A program made the position numbers and the translations under genes. This document shows, in pieces, positions 53,572-63,826 of a stretch of 64,000 bases of DNA. The DNA is taken from contig NZ_QJRF01000040.1 of NCBI RefSeq assembly GCF_013393345.1, positions 186,001 to 250,000 on the forward strand, written 5' to 3'. Position 1 is the stretch's first letter, and the number at the start of each line of letters is the position of its first letter. The notes under the pieces are model-generated. The model was given only the letters and a program-made list of their open reading frames with translations, did no database searches and was not told where the DNA came from. The stretch is from Pseudomonas taiwanensis. Lineage in GTDB: Bacteria > Pseudomonadota > Gammaproteobacteria > Pseudomonadales > Pseudomonadaceae.

Positions 53572-54783
53572 TCAGGCTGGTGTCGCGGTGGCTTGACTGC
53601 GCTTCAGGAGGTAGAAAACCACCCCTCCTGCGATGACGATTCCGGGAGCGGCCGCCAGCATCACACCGGCTGTCCCTGTGCCCAGAGCCAGCATCTTTCC
53701 GGCCACCAGCGGACCGCTCATGGCGCCGAGGCGTCCGACGGCCACGGCACTGCCAACGCCAGTGGCTCGCACTTCGGTGCCGTAAAACTGTGGTGCCATC
53801 GCATAGAGCACACCCTGCCCTCCCGTGGCGAAAAGCCCTGCAACGAAACCGGCTACCAGCATGCTGTCGAAGCTCTGGGATAGGCCCAGGGCGGCCAGAG
53901 AAATGAGGATGCCAACGTAGATCAGCGCGGCCATGGCCCAAGGCGGCAGTCGGTCGAGCAAGGCGCCCAGTGCCAGGGTGCCGACCGCCGCGCCCAGTTG
54001 CAGCGCGAGCATCACCCAACTGGCCTGGCTGGGGCTGTAGCCCTGTCCCACCAGCAGGCTAGGCAGCCAGTTGATGAGGATGTAGACCACCATCAAGGTA
54101 AAGAAGTAACTGACCCAGAGCAGCAGCGTCGAACGGGCCGCGCCCGCGCGGAACAGTCCATGCCAGACGCCACTGCGCACCGGTTCGAGCTTGCGCTGGT
54201 GGAACTGGCTGGATTCGGGCAGGTACAGGCCCAGCAGCGGCACGATCAACAGAGGCACCACCCCACCAACGTAGAACACCAGTTGCCAGCCACCATTGAA
54301 GCCGGCGATGCCAATGCAGGCGGCCAGGGCCGCACCCAGGGGCACACCGCAGTACATCATGCTCACTGCTGAGCCACGCAGTCGTTCGCCCGCCACTTCA
54401 GACGTCAGGGCAATCAGGTTGGGCAAGGCTGCACCCAAGCCCACGCCAGTGAGTAGACGCGCCAATAACAGACTCTCAAGACTCCAAGCCTGGGCGGTGA
54501 CTAGAGAGAACAGCCCGAATAGGGCCACCGAGCCCATCAGTACCGCCTTGCGGCCGACACGGTCGGCCAGCCAGCCACCGACGAAGGCGCCGGGCAACAG
54601 TCCGAGGATGCCGGCGCTGAAGACCCAGCCCATCTGCATCTTCGACAGTTCGAATGCAGCCGCCATGCCTTGCGCGGCGATGCCGGCGGCCTGCAGGTCG
54701 AGGCCTTCCATCAGCGCTACCAGGAAGCACAGGCCGATGGTGGTGTAGACACGACGGGAGTCGTGGGCAGTGGTTTCGATCAT
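53572..54783 (-). CDS. mhpT: MFS transporter for 3-(3-hydroxyphenyl)propionate
   Basis: A 403-aa major facilitator with 12 predicted helices of the aromatic acid/H+ symport group. The opening GLCFLVALMEGLDLQAAGIA and the segments MQMGWVFSAGILGLLPGAFV and RLLTGVGLGAALPNLIALTS are nearly the same as in E. coli MhpT. It brings phenylpropionates into the cell for the mhp pathway. It follows mhpE across a REP pair, so it may be expressed separately. Confidence 0.9.
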   Translation of the reverse strand: MIETTAHDSRRVYTTIGLCFLVALMEGLDLQAAGIAAQGMAAAFELSKMQMGWVFSAGILGLLPGAFVGGWLADRVGRKAVLMGSVALFGLFSLVTAQAWSLESLLLARLLTGVGLGAALPNLIALTSEVAGERLRGSAVSMMYCGVPLGAALAACIGIAGFNGGWQLVFYVGGVVPLLIVPLLGLYLPESSQFHQRKLEPVRSGVWHGLFRAGAARSTLLLWVSYFFTLMVVYILINWLPSLLVGQGYSPSQASWVMLALQLGAAVGTLALGALLDRLPPWAMAALIYVGILISLAALGLSQSFDSMLVAGFVAGLFATGGQGVLYAMAPQFYGTEVRATGVGSAVAVGRLGAMSGPLVAGKMLALGTGTAGVMLAAAPGIVIAGGVVFYLLKRSQATATPA

Positions 54784-54832
54784 GATTCAAGGCACCCGTA
54801 ATTGTTTTTGTAGGGAGTCGCAGTGTTGTTTT

Positions 54833-54931
54833 TGTGGGGGCGATTTCAATCGCTGAGGGCAGCGCAGCTACCCCCTTCAAACCTCGACAGGCAGACCTGC
54901 GGCCTGCTTAGCGAATGAATTCGCCCCCACA
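54833..54931. repeat. Inverted pair of Pseudomonas-type REP sequences
   Basis: TGTGGGGGCGATTTCAATCGC-like 21 bases at 54833-54853 recur in reverse orientation at 54911-54931 (19 of 21 bases agree), about 57 bases apart. This is a REP doublet between mhpT and mhpE. It can form a large hairpin and may affect mRNA stability. Confidence 0.75.
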
Positions 54932-54945
54932 GGTTGCTGCCGCCC

Positions 54946-55962
54946 TCAGGCCCGGCGCGCCAGCAAGTCCAGGGCCACGTCGACGATCATGTCTTCCTGG
55001 CCGCCGACCATCCGGCGTTTGCCCAGCTCGACGAGGATGTCGAGGGTCTTCAACCCGTATTTCTCGGCGGCCACTTCGGCATGACGCAGGAAGCTGGAGT
55101 AGACGCCGGCATAGCCGAGGCCGAGGGTCTCGCGGTCGACCCGAACCGGGCGGTCCTGCAGCGGCCGCACCAGGTCGTCGGCGGCGTCCATCAGCCGGTA
55201 GAGGTCGGTGCCGTGGTTCCAGCCCAGGCGTTCGGCGGCGGCGATAAAGACTTCCAACGGCGCATTGCCGGCCCCGGCACCCATGCCGGCGAGGCTGGCG
55301 TCGATGCGGTCGCAGCCCTCCTCTACGGCGACTATGGAGTTGGCCACGCCGAGGCTGAGGTTGTGGTGGGCGTGCATGCCGGTCTGGGTTTCCGGCTTGA
55401 GCACCGCCTTGAAGGCGCGCATGCGGTCGCGGATGTCGTTCATGTTCATCGCGCCGCCGGAGTCGGCCATGTAGATGCACTGGGCGCCGTAGCTTTCCAT
55501 CAACTTGCCCTGCGCGGCCAGCTGCTCGGCCGGAATCATGTGGCTCATCATCAGGAAGCCGACGGTGTCCATGCCGAGGCTGCGGGCGTATTCGATGTGC
55601 TGCTTGGACACGTCCGCCTCGGTGCAGTGGGTGGCCACCCGTACGGAACGGGCGCCAGCGTCATAGGCGGCCTTCAGGTCGTGCACGGTGCCGATGCCGG
55701 GCAGCAGCAGCACGGTCAGGCGCGCGTGCTGAATGACATCGGCAGCCGCTTCGATCCACTCCAGGTCGGTGTGGGCGCCGAAGCCGTAGTTGAAGGACGA
55801 ACCCTGCAGGCCGTCGCCGTGGGTGACTTCGATGGCGTCGACCTTGGCCTCATCCAGGGCGCGGGCGATGGTCTGCACCTGCGGGATGGAGTACTGGTGG
55901 CGGATCGCGTGGCTGCCGTCGCGCAGGGTCACGTCGGAGATGTAGAGCTTCTTGCCGTTCAT
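54946..55962 (-). CDS. mhpE: 4-hydroxy-2-oxovalerate aldolase
   Basis: A 338-aa aldolase of the mhp operon with the same motifs as the copy at 49163 ([36 protein letters not shown]). It cleaves 4-hydroxy-2-oxovalerate to pyruvate and acetaldehyde. The start [10 protein letters not shown] has GAGGAG 7 bases upstream. It follows mhpF with an 11-base gap, the order of E. coli mhpF-mhpE. The C-terminus ends LLARRA, where the other copy has a different tail. Confidence 0.94.
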   Translation of the reverse strand: MNGKKLYISDVTLRDGSHAIRHQYSIPQVQTIARALDEAKVDAIEVTHGDGLQGSSFNYGFGAHTDLEWIEAAADVIQHARLTVLLLPGIGTVHDLKAAYDAGARSVRVATHCTEADVSKQHIEYARSLGMDTVGFLMMSHMIPAEQLAAQGKLMESYGAQCIYMADSGGAMNMNDIRDRMRAFKAVLKPETQTGMHAHHNLSLGVANSIVAVEEGCDRIDASLAGMGAGAGNAPLEVFIAAAERLGWNHGTDLYRLMDAADDLVRPLQDRPVRVDRETLGLGYAGVYSSFLRHAEVAAEKYGLKTLDILVELGKRRMVGGQEDMIVDVALDLLARRA

Positions 55963-55973
55963 GGGCGGTCTCC

Positions 55974-56903
55974 TCAAGCCTTGAGCATGGATTGCGCCAT
56001 GCGCTCGGCGGTGGCCAGCGCGGCGGAGGTCATGATGTCGAGGTTGCCGGCGTAGCTCGGCAGGTAGTGGGCGGCGCCTTCGACTTCGAGGAAGATCGAG
56101 GTCTTCAGCCCGCTGAAGCGGCCGTGGCCGGGGATATTCAGGTCGTGGACCTCATCGAACTGCACCCGTTGCTTCAGGCGATAGCCCGGCACATAGGCCT
56201 GCACGGCGGCGGCCATTTCTTCGATGCTCGCCTCGACCCTGGCCTGATCGGCTGCTTCCGAGAGCACGAACACGGTGTCGCGCATCATCAGCGGCGGTTC
56301 GGCCGGGTTCATGACGATGATGGCCTTGCCCTTGGCCGCCCCGCCGATCACTTCGATGGCTTTCGAGGTGGTCTCGGTGAACTCGTCGATATTGGCGCGG
56401 GTGCCGGGGCCTGCGGATTTGCTGGCAATCGACGCGATGATCTCGGCGTAGTGGACCTTCGCCACGCGGGACACGGCGGCGACCATTGGGATGGTGGCCT
56501 GGCCGCCGCAGGTGACCATGTTGACGTTGAGTTGCTGGAGGTTCTGCTCCAGGTTCACCACCGGCACGCAGTACGGGCCAATGGCGGCCGGGGTCAGGTC
56601 GATCAGGCGAATCCCCGGCTTCACGCTGCGCAGAAAGGCGTCGTTCTTCACGTGGGCGGAGGCCGAGGTGGCGTCGAAGACGAAATCGATCTCGTTGAAG
56701 ATCGGCAGGCGGGTCAGGCCTTCCACGCCTTCATGGGTAGTGGCCACGCCCAGTCGTGCTGCGCGGGCCAGACCATCGGACGCCGGGTCGATACCGACCA
56801 TGGCGCCCATTTCCAGGTGTTGCGCGTTGCGCAGCACCTTGATCATCAGGTCGGTGCCGATGTTGCCGGAGCCGACGATGGCGACTTTGCGTTTCTTGCT
56901 CAT
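55974..56903 (-). CDS. mhpF: Acetaldehyde dehydrogenase (acylating)
   Basis: A 309-aa enzyme with [12 protein letters not shown] and the catalytic Cys in [12 protein letters not shown]. It forms a channelling complex with MhpE and produces acetyl-CoA. It is the mhp counterpart of the copy at 48216 and differs mainly around residues 95-130. The start [11 protein letters not shown] is preferred to upstream non-ATG possibilities. Confidence 0.94.
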   Translation of the reverse strand: MSKKRKVAIVGSGNIGTDLMIKVLRNAQHLEMGAMVGIDPASDGLARAARLGVATTHEGVEGLTRLPIFNEIDFVFDATSASAHVKNDAFLRSVKPGIRLIDLTPAAIGPYCVPVVNLEQNLQQLNVNMVTCGGQATIPMVAAVSRVAKVHYAEIIASIASKSAGPGTRANIDEFTETTSKAIEVIGGAAKGKAIIVMNPAEPPLMMRDTVFVLSEAADQARVEASIEEMAAAVQAYVPGYRLKQRVQFDEVHDLNIPGHGRFSGLKTSIFLEVEGAAHYLPSYAGNLDIMTSAALATAERMAQSMLKA

Positions 56904-56921
56904 GGGGAGTTCTCTCTGCAA

Positions 56922-57716
56922 TCAGTCGGCGCTGAACTGGACGGCCACTTGGCCGATACCGTCGATCACCGTTTCGAAGCGGTCGCCCGCAGCTACGGCG
57001 GACATCGGGCCCAGCGCGCCGGTCAGGATCAGGTCACCGGCCTTTAGTGGTTCGCCCAATCGGGCCATGGTGCGGGCCAGCCAGACGGCGGCGTTGAGCG
57101 GATGGCCGAGGCATTCGGCACCGCTGCCACTGGACACCAGATCGCCGTTGCGGGTCATGCGCATGGCGGCCTGGCGCAGGTCCAGGGCGTCAAGGCGACG
57201 GGCCGGACCGCCGAGCACGAAGCAGCCGCTGGAGGCGTTGTCAGCCACGGTGTCGACGAAGCGGATGTTCCAACCCGCCACGCGGCTGCCGACGATCTCC
57301 AGGGCCGGCAATACCCAGCCGGTCGCGGCCAGGACATCGGCAAACCCGGTGTCGGCGCGCGGCAGGTCACGGTCGAGGATCAGGGCGATCTCCGCCTCGA
57401 TTTTCGGCTGCAACACGCGACCGAAAGGCACCACTTCGTTGTCGCCGTAGCTCATGTCGGCGAACAGGGTGCCGAAGTCCGGCTGGTCCACGCCCAGTTG
57501 GGCCTGCACCTTGGGATTGGTCAGGCCGATCTTGCGGCCCACTACGCGACGCCCGGCCGCAATGCCGTGGGCCACGTTCAGGCGCTGGATGGCGTAGGCG
57601 GCTTCGCCGTTGTCTTCGCCGATGCGCTCACGCAACGGGCCGATGGCCTCGCCGTTGGCTTCAGCCGTGCGCAGGCCAGCGGCCAGTTGTTCCAGGGAAT
57701 CTCGGGAAAGGGTCAT
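56922..57716 (-). CDS. mhpD: 2-keto-4-pentenoate hydratase
   Basis: A 264-aa hydratase with [42 protein letters not shown] and [12 protein letters not shown] blocks. It hydrates 2-hydroxypentadienoate to 4-hydroxy-2-oxovalerate. It lies between mhpC and mhpF as in E. coli, in tight operon spacing. Confidence 0.93.
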   Translation of the reverse strand: MTLSRDSLEQLAAGLRTAEANGEAIGPLRERIGEDNGEAAYAIQRLNVAHGIAAGRRVVGRKIGLTNPKVQAQLGVDQPDFGTLFADMSYGDNEVVPFGRVLQPKIEAEIALILDRDLPRADTGFADVLAATGWVLPALEIVGSRVAGWNIRFVDTVADNASSGCFVLGGPARRLDALDLRQAAMRMTRNGDLVSSGSGAECLGHPLNAAVWLARTMARLGEPLKAGDLILTGALGPMSAVAAGDRFETVIDGIGQVAVQFSAD

Positions 57717-57731
57717 CTCGCACCTCGGGAC

Positions 57732-58589
57732 TCAGTGGGTGAGGAAGTCCAGCACCATGCGGTTGAACTTGTCCGCGTGTTCCCACTGGGCCCAGTGGCC
57801 GCAGTTGTTGAACACGTGGAGTTCGGAGTTGGGGATGCCGGCTACCAGGCGCAGGCCGGTGTCCATGGGCACGAAGCGGTCGTTGCGGCCCCAGATCACC
57901 AGGGTTTCGGCCTTGATCTCCGCCAGGCGCGCGCCGAAATCGGGGAACTGCTTGGGGTTGGCCGCAAGGCTCCTGACGAAGTTTTCCAGGTGATCGCGGC
58001 GCGCCAGCATGTTGTCCAGACGGGACTGGAACAGCGCCTCGGTGAGGTCGCTGGGGTCATAGACGAAGACGTTCATCATCTTCTTCAGGTTGTCGATGGT
58101 CGGCTCGCGGTACAGGCCTTGGAGCAGCTTGATGCCCTCGGTGGGCATCGGCACGAAGGGGCTGGCGCCGCCGGTGCCACCGCCCATCAGCACCAACTTG
58201 CCGACCCGTTCCGGCCAGCTCAGGGCGAACGCCACGGCACTGTGACCGCCCATGGAGTTACCGACGATATGCACCCGGTCCAGGTCAAGCTGATCCACCA
58301 GGCCCTTGAGGATGCGGGCGTTGAGGTCCGAGCGAGAGCCGCTGCAGACGATGGAATCGCTTTTGCTCCAGCCCGGGCAGTCCAGCAGGATCACGCGGAA
58401 ACCGGCGTTCACCAGTGGTTCGATGTTGCGATTGAAGTTGGCCCAACCACTGGCACCGGGGCCGGAGCCGTGGAGCATGACCACGGTTTCGCCGCCCTGG
58501 CCGCAGTCGTTGAAGTGGATGTTCAGCTCCTGCTCGCCTTCCTGGATGCGGATGAACTGGCTGGTGGTTGCTTCGGTAATGGCAGACAT
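57732..58589 (-). CDS. mhpC: 2-hydroxy-6-ketonona-2,4-dienedioate hydrolase
   Basis: A 285-aa alpha/beta hydrolase. [16 protein letters not shown] is the oxyanion region, Ser is in [10 protein letters not shown], Asp in [10 protein letters not shown] and His in [11 protein letters not shown]. It cleaves the MhpB product to succinate and 2-hydroxypentadienoate. The start at 58589 is chosen because it matches the usual MhpC N-terminus; the in-frame extension overlaps mhpB and is arginine-rich. Confidence 0.93.
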   Translation of the reverse strand: MSAITEATTSQFIRIQEGEQELNIHFNDCGQGGETVVMLHGSGPGASGWANFNRNIEPLVNAGFRVILLDCPGWSKSDSIVCSGSRSDLNARILKGLVDQLDLDRVHIVGNSMGGHSAVAFALSWPERVGKLVLMGGGTGGASPFVPMPTEGIKLLQGLYREPTIDNLKKMMNVFVYDPSDLTEALFQSRLDNMLARRDHLENFVRSLAANPKQFPDFGARLAEIKAETLVIWGRNDRFVPMDTGLRLVAGIPNSELHVFNNCGHWAQWEHADKFNRMVLDFLTH

Positions 58590-58609
58590 GTCGGATTCTC
58601 CGGAAGGGT

Positions 58610-59560
58610 TCAGGAATGCGCCAACGGGCGGGCGCCAAGGGCGCCGAAGCCGGCGATCCATTCAGGGATCGGGCGGTAGTAGTGGCCTTCAGCCTGATAA
58701 GGGCCGAAGGCGGACAACGCGGCGAAGGCGGCCACCCAGGTTTTCACTTCATGGGTGGACTTGCCGGCGATGGCCGAAAGCTCGGCGTTGCCAAGGCCAT
58801 CCAGCTCAGTCAGCCGGGCATCGGCGAGGGTGTCGAGGAACTGCTGGTCCCAGACAGGGTTCAGCGGGTGAAGACTGTTCTGGTCTTCCACGAAGCGCTC
58901 GGCAGCGGTGATCACCCGCTGTTGCCGAGCCTCGCGTTCATCGGCCGGCAGGTTTCGGCCGCTGCCCATCAGCCGGTCGGCCATGCGGGCGTCGACTTTG
59001 GCCAGTTCCGGCACCGGCGGCTGGTGCGACAGCCCACCGGAACCGAGAAACAGGACCTTCTTGTCCAGCGTCCGGGCGAAGCGCCCGATGGCCTCGCCGA
59101 GCAGGCGGGCACGCTGGAAACTCGGCAGCGGGATGGCCACCGAGTTGACGAAGACCGGGATCACCGGGCAACGATCGAGGCCGCCAAGCAGCAGCTCCAG
59201 CGGTTGTGCAAAGCCGTGGTCCACCTGCATGCGGTAGGACACGGCGACGTCCACGCCAGCCTCCAGCACCGCGTCGGCGCAGGCCTCGGCGATGTCTTTC
59301 GGCACGCTCAGGGTGCCTGCGGCAGTGCCGAAGTCGCCGATGGCGTCGGCGGCCATGCCGATGCAGAAGGACGGCATCACGTCGTAGAAAAAGCCGTTGT
59401 AGTGGTCCGGGGCGAACAGCACCACCAGCTCCGGGCCGAACTCAGCAATTCGAGCGCGGGCTTCGGCCAAGACCGCATCGACTTCGGCGAGTACCTCCGG
59501 CGTCGGGTCGACGTGGCCCACCAGTGGTGTGTGGGACAGGCATTGCACCAGGGCACTCAT
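58610..59560 (-). CDS. mhpB: 3-carboxyethylcatechol 2,3-dioxygenase (type III extradiol)
   Basis: A 316-aa LigB-type dioxygenase. Conserved histidines are visible in [25 protein letters not shown] and [13 protein letters not shown], with [12 protein letters not shown] further on. It opens 2,3-dihydroxyphenylpropionate meta to the side chain. It is one base from mhpA and 20 bases from mhpC. It is unrelated to the two VOC-type dioxygenases of the window. Confidence 0.93.
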   Translation of the reverse strand: MSALVQCLSHTPLVGHVDPTPEVLAEVDAVLAEARARIAEFGPELVVLFAPDHYNGFFYDVMPSFCIGMAADAIGDFGTAAGTLSVPKDIAEACADAVLEAGVDVAVSYRMQVDHGFAQPLELLLGGLDRCPVIPVFVNSVAIPLPSFQRARLLGEAIGRFARTLDKKVLFLGSGGLSHQPPVPELAKVDARMADRLMGSGRNLPADEREARQQRVITAAERFVEDQNSLHPLNPVWDQQFLDTLADARLTELDGLGNAELSAIAGKSTHEVKTWVAAFAALSAFGPYQAEGHYYRPIPEWIAGFGALGARPLAHS

Positions 59561-59561
59561 C

Positions 59562-61238
59562 TCAGGCCACCTTGCTCGCCAGCGGCTGCTGGCTGATCTG
59601 GGGCAGCGCCGAGAGCGCGCGGGACAGGGCGTCGCAGGTGCGGCCGACGGTCTGCGGAATGGCCAGGCCGGCGACGAAACGGTCCGGACGCAAGATCACG
59701 ATAGAAGCCGGGTAGCAGCCGAACCAGGTCTTCAGGCGGCCCGTGTGATCGCCAACGCGGATTACCCCTTCCGCCACCTCACGCTCGGCCCTGAGCTGGG
59801 TTTCCGGGAGCACCTGGATGAAGCGAGTGCCGAGATTCCGCCAGAAGGCCACCTGTTCGGCAGACAGACCCCAGGTCGGGTCCACGCCCCAGGCGATGAT
59901 CGCGAAGTGGCTGCCGATCACGTCGTCCAGCAGCTTCTCTTCGCCGCCGTCAGCCACAACGCGCGGTTGGATGAACATCCGCCCCACAGGGGAGTCCTTC
60001 ACCTCGGAACCTGCCGCCACCAGCGCGCCCTGGTGGTACTGCGGCATCGGCTTGAAGCGCATTTCCAGGAAGTAGCGTTTGATCGGCGGCAGGTAGTTCA
60101 ACAGCCAGGAAATGCCGTCACGCAGTGTGCCCTGCCAGCGCTTTGGCGGCGCCAGGACATGCCCGGCCAGTACCGACAGATCGATCATCGCCTTGGCGTG
60201 GTCGCGGCGCTCCTGCTGGTAGCTGTCCAGCAGCTCCTCACCCGCCAGGCCCTTGACCACCAGGGCCAGTTTCCACGCGAGGTTGCAGGCATCGCGCATG
60301 CCGCTGTTGTAACCCTGGCCCTGCCACACCGGCATGATGTGCGCGGCGTCCCCGGCGAGGACGATGCGTTTGACGCGGAACTCCCCGGCCAGACGGGCGT
60401 TGTGGGTGTAGACGCGCTTGCGGATCAGCTCGACGCGGTCCGGGTCCGGCAGCACCTTGGCCAGCAGCTTGCGCATGTTCTCCGGCTTGCCCAGTTCCTC
60501 TTCGGTCTCACCGGGCATCACCATGAATTCGAAACGGCGCACGCCATGAGGCAACGCCGCCGAGACGTAGGGACGTACCGGGTCGCAGCAGAGGTAGACG
60601 TTGGGCGTGGCCAGCGGGTCGTTGGCGATGTCGATGACGATCCACTGGTTGGGCGCGGTCTTGCCTTCGAAGGAAATACCCAAGGTGCGGCGCACGTAGC
60701 TGTTGCCGCCATCGCACGCCACCAGGTAGCTGGCACGCACGCTCTCGCGACCTTTGGGTCCGTCCATCTCGAGGCTGACGCCATCGGCGTCCTGGCTGAA
60801 GCCGACCAGATCGCGAGAGAACAGCACCTTCACGTTGGAGAAACGCGACAGGCCCTGATGCAACACCGCATCGACCTGAGGCTGGATGAAGGCGTTGCGG
60901 CGGGACCAGCCGAACTCGTCGGTCATCGGCTGAATATCGGCGAAACAGCGGCCCTTGGGGGTCAGGAAGCGCATCGCGTGCCATGGCGTGGTGTGCGGCA
61001 GGACCTTGTCCACCAGGCCAATGGCCTGGACGGTGCGCAGGGATTCGTCATCGATGCCGATAGCACGCGGGTAGTCGATCAGCTTGTCGAGTTTCTCGAT
61101 CACCAGAACCTCGACGCCGGATTGGCCCAGGTAGTTGGCAATGGTCAATCCCACGGGGCCCGCGCCCACCACCACCACGTCGGCGTGGTACTCGGCAGGT
61201 TGAGCGTTGTCGGGTCGATTGGCGTTCATTGTTTTCAT
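59562..61238 (-). CDS. mhpA: 3-(3-hydroxyphenyl)propionate hydroxylase
   Basis: A 558-aa FAD monooxygenase that closely matches E. coli MhpA, for example in [40 protein letters not shown] and [16 protein letters not shown] motifs are [17 protein letters not shown] and [20 protein letters not shown]. It makes 2,3-dihydroxyphenylpropionate. The start [10 protein letters not shown] at 61238 is taken; an ATG three codons later is equally possible. It is the first gene of the operon and is divergent from mhpR. Confidence 0.95.
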   Translation of the reverse strand: MKTMNANRPDNAQPAEYHADVVVVGAGPVGLTIANYLGQSGVEVLVIEKLDKLIDYPRAIGIDDESLRTVQAIGLVDKVLPHTTPWHAMRFLTPKGRCFADIQPMTDEFGWSRRNAFIQPQVDAVLHQGLSRFSNVKVLFSRDLVGFSQDADGVSLEMDGPKGRESVRASYLVACDGGNSYVRRTLGISFEGKTAPNQWIVIDIANDPLATPNVYLCCDPVRPYVSAALPHGVRRFEFMVMPGETEEELGKPENMRKLLAKVLPDPDRVELIRKRVYTHNARLAGEFRVKRIVLAGDAAHIMPVWQGQGYNSGMRDACNLAWKLALVVKGLAGEELLDSYQQERRDHAKAMIDLSVLAGHVLAPPKRWQGTLRDGISWLLNYLPPIKRYFLEMRFKPMPQYHQGALVAAGSEVKDSPVGRMFIQPRVVADGGEEKLLDDVIGSHFAIIAWGVDPTWGLSAEQVAFWRNLGTRFIQVLPETQLRAEREVAEGVIRVGDHTGRLKTWFGCYPASIVILRPDRFVAGLAIPQTVGRTCDALSRALSALPQISQQPLASKVA

Positions 61239-61625
61239 GGTTCTCACCGCGTGGATCAGAGTTGCGAAGCCCGGCATCCCGGAAAGCGGGCAAGCCGGTC
61301 CCAGCCCACGGCCTGGCGGGAGGCCGCGGGAAAGAAAATTCAGGAGTGCTAGAGGTGTTGGGCGTCAGGCCGGGATGGCTGACCGGTGCCTTCGTCGGGC
61401 ACCGACGTGCAGATCAGGGGAAGTCGGGACGCGATGAACGTCGCAGGCGGACTCGACAGCGGGAGCCGTCTCGCGGGGAACGGCGAAACGTCCGCGGAAG
61501 GGCTCGGCAGGCAAGGCAGTCAGGTGCGCTGGTTTCATGATTCGTCCCCGCTTGGGTCAGGGTTTTTAGTTGTTGCGGCGAGTATAGGAATCGCCTTACT
61601 TGTCCTACAATGAAAAACAACCTTG

Positions 61626-61644
61626 ATGTGCACCTAGTGCACAT
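61626..61644. promoter_or_regulatory. MhpR operator in the mhpA-mhpR intergenic region
   Basis: ATGTGCAC-CTA-GTGCACAT is a perfect 8+3+8 palindrome. Its GTGCAC-N3-GTGCAC core matches the operator I recall for E. coli MhpR (GGTGCACCTGGTGCACA). It lies 31 bases before the mhpR start chosen here. The remainder of the 437-bp gap 61239-61675 has no supported gene. Confidence 0.75.
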
Positions 61645-61675
61645 CGTTGATTTAAAACGCTTTTATGGTGAATTC

Positions 61676-62491
61676 ATGGCAAGTGATCAGGGCTCTGACT
61701 ACAAGACGGTGCGCGGTCTGACACGTGGACTGGCCCTGCTCAACACCCTCAACCGTCTGGACGGTGGCGCCAGTACGGCGCGCTTGGCGGAGCTCACCGG
61801 CCTGCACCGCACCACGGTGCGCCGGCTGCTGGAAACCCTGCAGGACGAAGGCTATGTACGCCGTAGCGAGTCCGACGACAGTTATCGCCTGTGCCTGAAA
61901 GTGCGCGAGCTGAGCGAGGGTTTCCGCGACGAGCAGTGGATCTCGGCCATTGCCGCACCACTGCTCGCCGAGCTGCTGCAGGAAGTCGTCTGGCCCACCG
62001 ACCTCTGTTCCCTTGATGTGGATGCCATGGTCGTGAGGGAGACCACGCATCGCTTCAGTCGGCTGTCATTCCATCGGAACATGGTGGGACGCCGCTTGCC
62101 ATTGCTGCTGACCGCCACGGGATTGGCTTACTTGGCATTCTGTCCGGAAGTGGAGCGAGAACAAATCATCGCGCTGCTGGCCAGCCGCAATGACGAAGAG
62201 ACCCGCCTGGCACGCGAGCCCGTCGCACTGGACAATTTGCTGAGGAAGATTCGTCACAATGGCTATGCGGAGAACTTCATGAACTGGAATCGAGAGGAGA
62301 AAATCGCCGCCATCGCCATTCCTGTGCGCCATAAGGAGCAGGTCCTGGGCTGCTTGAACGTGGTTTATGTGGCGAAGGCAATGACCATTGCGCAAGCGGT
62401 CCAACGCTTTCTGCCGGCGCTTCAACGTACTGCCGTAAGCATCGAAGCGGCTATTGGCAGTAACGATCAGTTCTCGACTCGTTCCCAGTAG
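61676..62491 (+). CDS. mhpR: IclR family activator of the mhp operon
   Basis: A 271-aa IclR-type regulator nearly collinear with E. coli MhpR: YKTVRGLTRGLALLN at the N-terminus, the winged HTH with TGLHRTTVRRLLETLQ, then RDEQWISAIAAPLL and the effector domain with ETTHRFSRLSFHR. MhpR activates mhpA transcription with hydroxyphenylpropionate as inducer. The start MASDQGSDYKTVRG is chosen by comparison with the E. coli protein; upstream in-frame codons overlap the operator. Confidence 0.92.
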   Translation: MASDQGSDYKTVRGLTRGLALLNTLNRLDGGASTARLAELTGLHRTTVRRLLETLQDEGYVRRSESDDSYRLCLKVRELSEGFRDEQWISAIAAPLLAELLQEVVWPTDLCSLDVDAMVVRETTHRFSRLSFHRNMVGRRLPLLLTATGLAYLAFCPEVEREQIIALLASRNDEETRLAREPVALDNLLRKIRHNGYAENFMNWNREEKIAAIAIPVRHKEQVLGCLNVVYVAKAMTIAQAVQRFLPALQRTAVSIEAAIGSNDQFSTRSQ

Positions 62492-62994
62492 CGCCCAATC
62501 AGTTGCTTTGAATTCGCCATAAACCGCGCGGGATGATCTCTATTCAGTTGCCACCGCGCCCCCTCCTCGCTCGGTTGTCCCGCTCTCGCGTAGTCTGACT
62601 CTGGTTGTCTCGGTCACTCTTGTTCAATGGCAGGAGTAGTGCCGGCCTCGACGTGAATGCTCTGTGTGGACTGTCCCGAGCTGGATAGACGTAAACCGAT
62701 GCCTGCCATAGCCAGACGCGGCCCAGGGTGAACGGTAGCTACCGGGCCACATGCGGACATTCAGAAACGAGAAGAAATTGGTCGCCCCGCTTCGCCTCCA
62801 GTACACACCTTGAATCCGCCCACCAACATTGCCGCGCTCAACCCATGCACGTCCGGTCGACAAACAGCTCCCGAGCACTATCCCGGCTCTGCCGACTTTC
62901 TCGGGCGTTTCGTTGACAACGCGCGATGCTCTCGGGCGTTACAATGGCGCCCGCGCCGATTCCTCGAATCGGGCACGCCAGGAGCCAGCTTCAG
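62492..62994. other. Intergenic region without a recognised gene
   Basis: About 500 bases separate mhpR from the acetyltransferase-like gene. Short open frames are present on both strands but none has a convincing ribosome binding site or product. It probably holds the promoter of the downstream gene and the right border of the catabolic region. Confidence 0.4.
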
Positions 62995-63684
62995 ATGTTC
63001 ACCCTTGTATACCTGGACACATCGCCGCCCGAATCCCTGAAGAGTCAGGTTCTACAGATGGTGGTGGATTACTTCAGCGACATCAGCCCAGTGCCGCTGA
63101 CGCCCAGCAATCCGCTCTATCAGCTGTATCAGTACGTGATTGGCTACGAGGTGCACCTGTATCTGCAGGCCATGAACAACGCCTCGGAAAGCACCGCGCG
63201 GTTGATCCTGGCCCTGGATGATGAAGATCCCTCCCAGGTGCTGGGTTTTGCCCTGTACCTGCCGAGCCCGGATGATGCCGAGGCCTGCACCCTGGCCTAT
63301 ATGGCCGTCAAGGCCAGCCACCGCCGACGCGGTATTGCCCGGGCGATGTTGCAGCAGATGATTGAATATCGGCCCCACGCCGAACTGGCCTGCGCGGCGA
63401 ACAAGGTGCCGACCTTCGAGTCGATGGGATTTCAGATACTGGCAGCGCAAGGACCGCACGTGCTGCTGAACACCCGCGATCACCGCTCGGACGGCATGGT
63501 GGCGGTGCAGGATCTGGCTCCGATATTCCAATCCAAGGAAGTACGACAGATCCACGCCTACCTGGTGCAACAACACGGCAAGAAGGCCATGAGCGAGGCC
63601 GAGAACAAACGCGACCGCCTGCTCGACCAGATGGCCCATCAGGCTCAGGCATTGGTGAAAGAGCGTTTCCCTACGATCCACTGA
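62995..63684 (+). CDS. GNAT-like N-acetyltransferase
   Basis: A 229-aa protein. Residues about 60-150 have the GNAT pattern: VLGFALYLPSPDD (strand 4), LAYMAVKASHRRRGIARAML (acetyl-CoA pyrophosphate loop R-x-x-G-I-A) and ACAANKVPTFESMGFQIL (strand 5 and the FESMGF block). The C-terminal 60 residues are an extra helical part. The start at 62995 follows AGGAG at 10 bases. Substrate unknown; it appears to belong to the ordinary chromosome rather than to the catabolic cluster. Confidence 0.8.
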   Translation: MFTLVYLDTSPPESLKSQVLQMVVDYFSDISPVPLTPSNPLYQLYQYVIGYEVHLYLQAMNNASESTARLILALDDEDPSQVLGFALYLPSPDDAEACTLAYMAVKASHRRRGIARAMLQQMIEYRPHAELACAANKVPTFESMGFQILAAQGPHVLLNTRDHRSDGMVAVQDLAPIFQSKEVRQIHAYLVQQHGKKAMSEAENKRDRLLDQMAHQAQALVKERFPTIH

Positions 63685-63826
63685 CGACCAAAGGGACAGC
63701 TGCTTCTTTGCGTAGAGCGACCATTCTCGACAAGAAGCGGCCCGTCGAATCGCCTTCAGAGCACCACATGCCCCTGCGGGCACTGGTTAACTTGGGCGAC
63801 TCGACTCCGGGCTCAGATGCTTCCAA

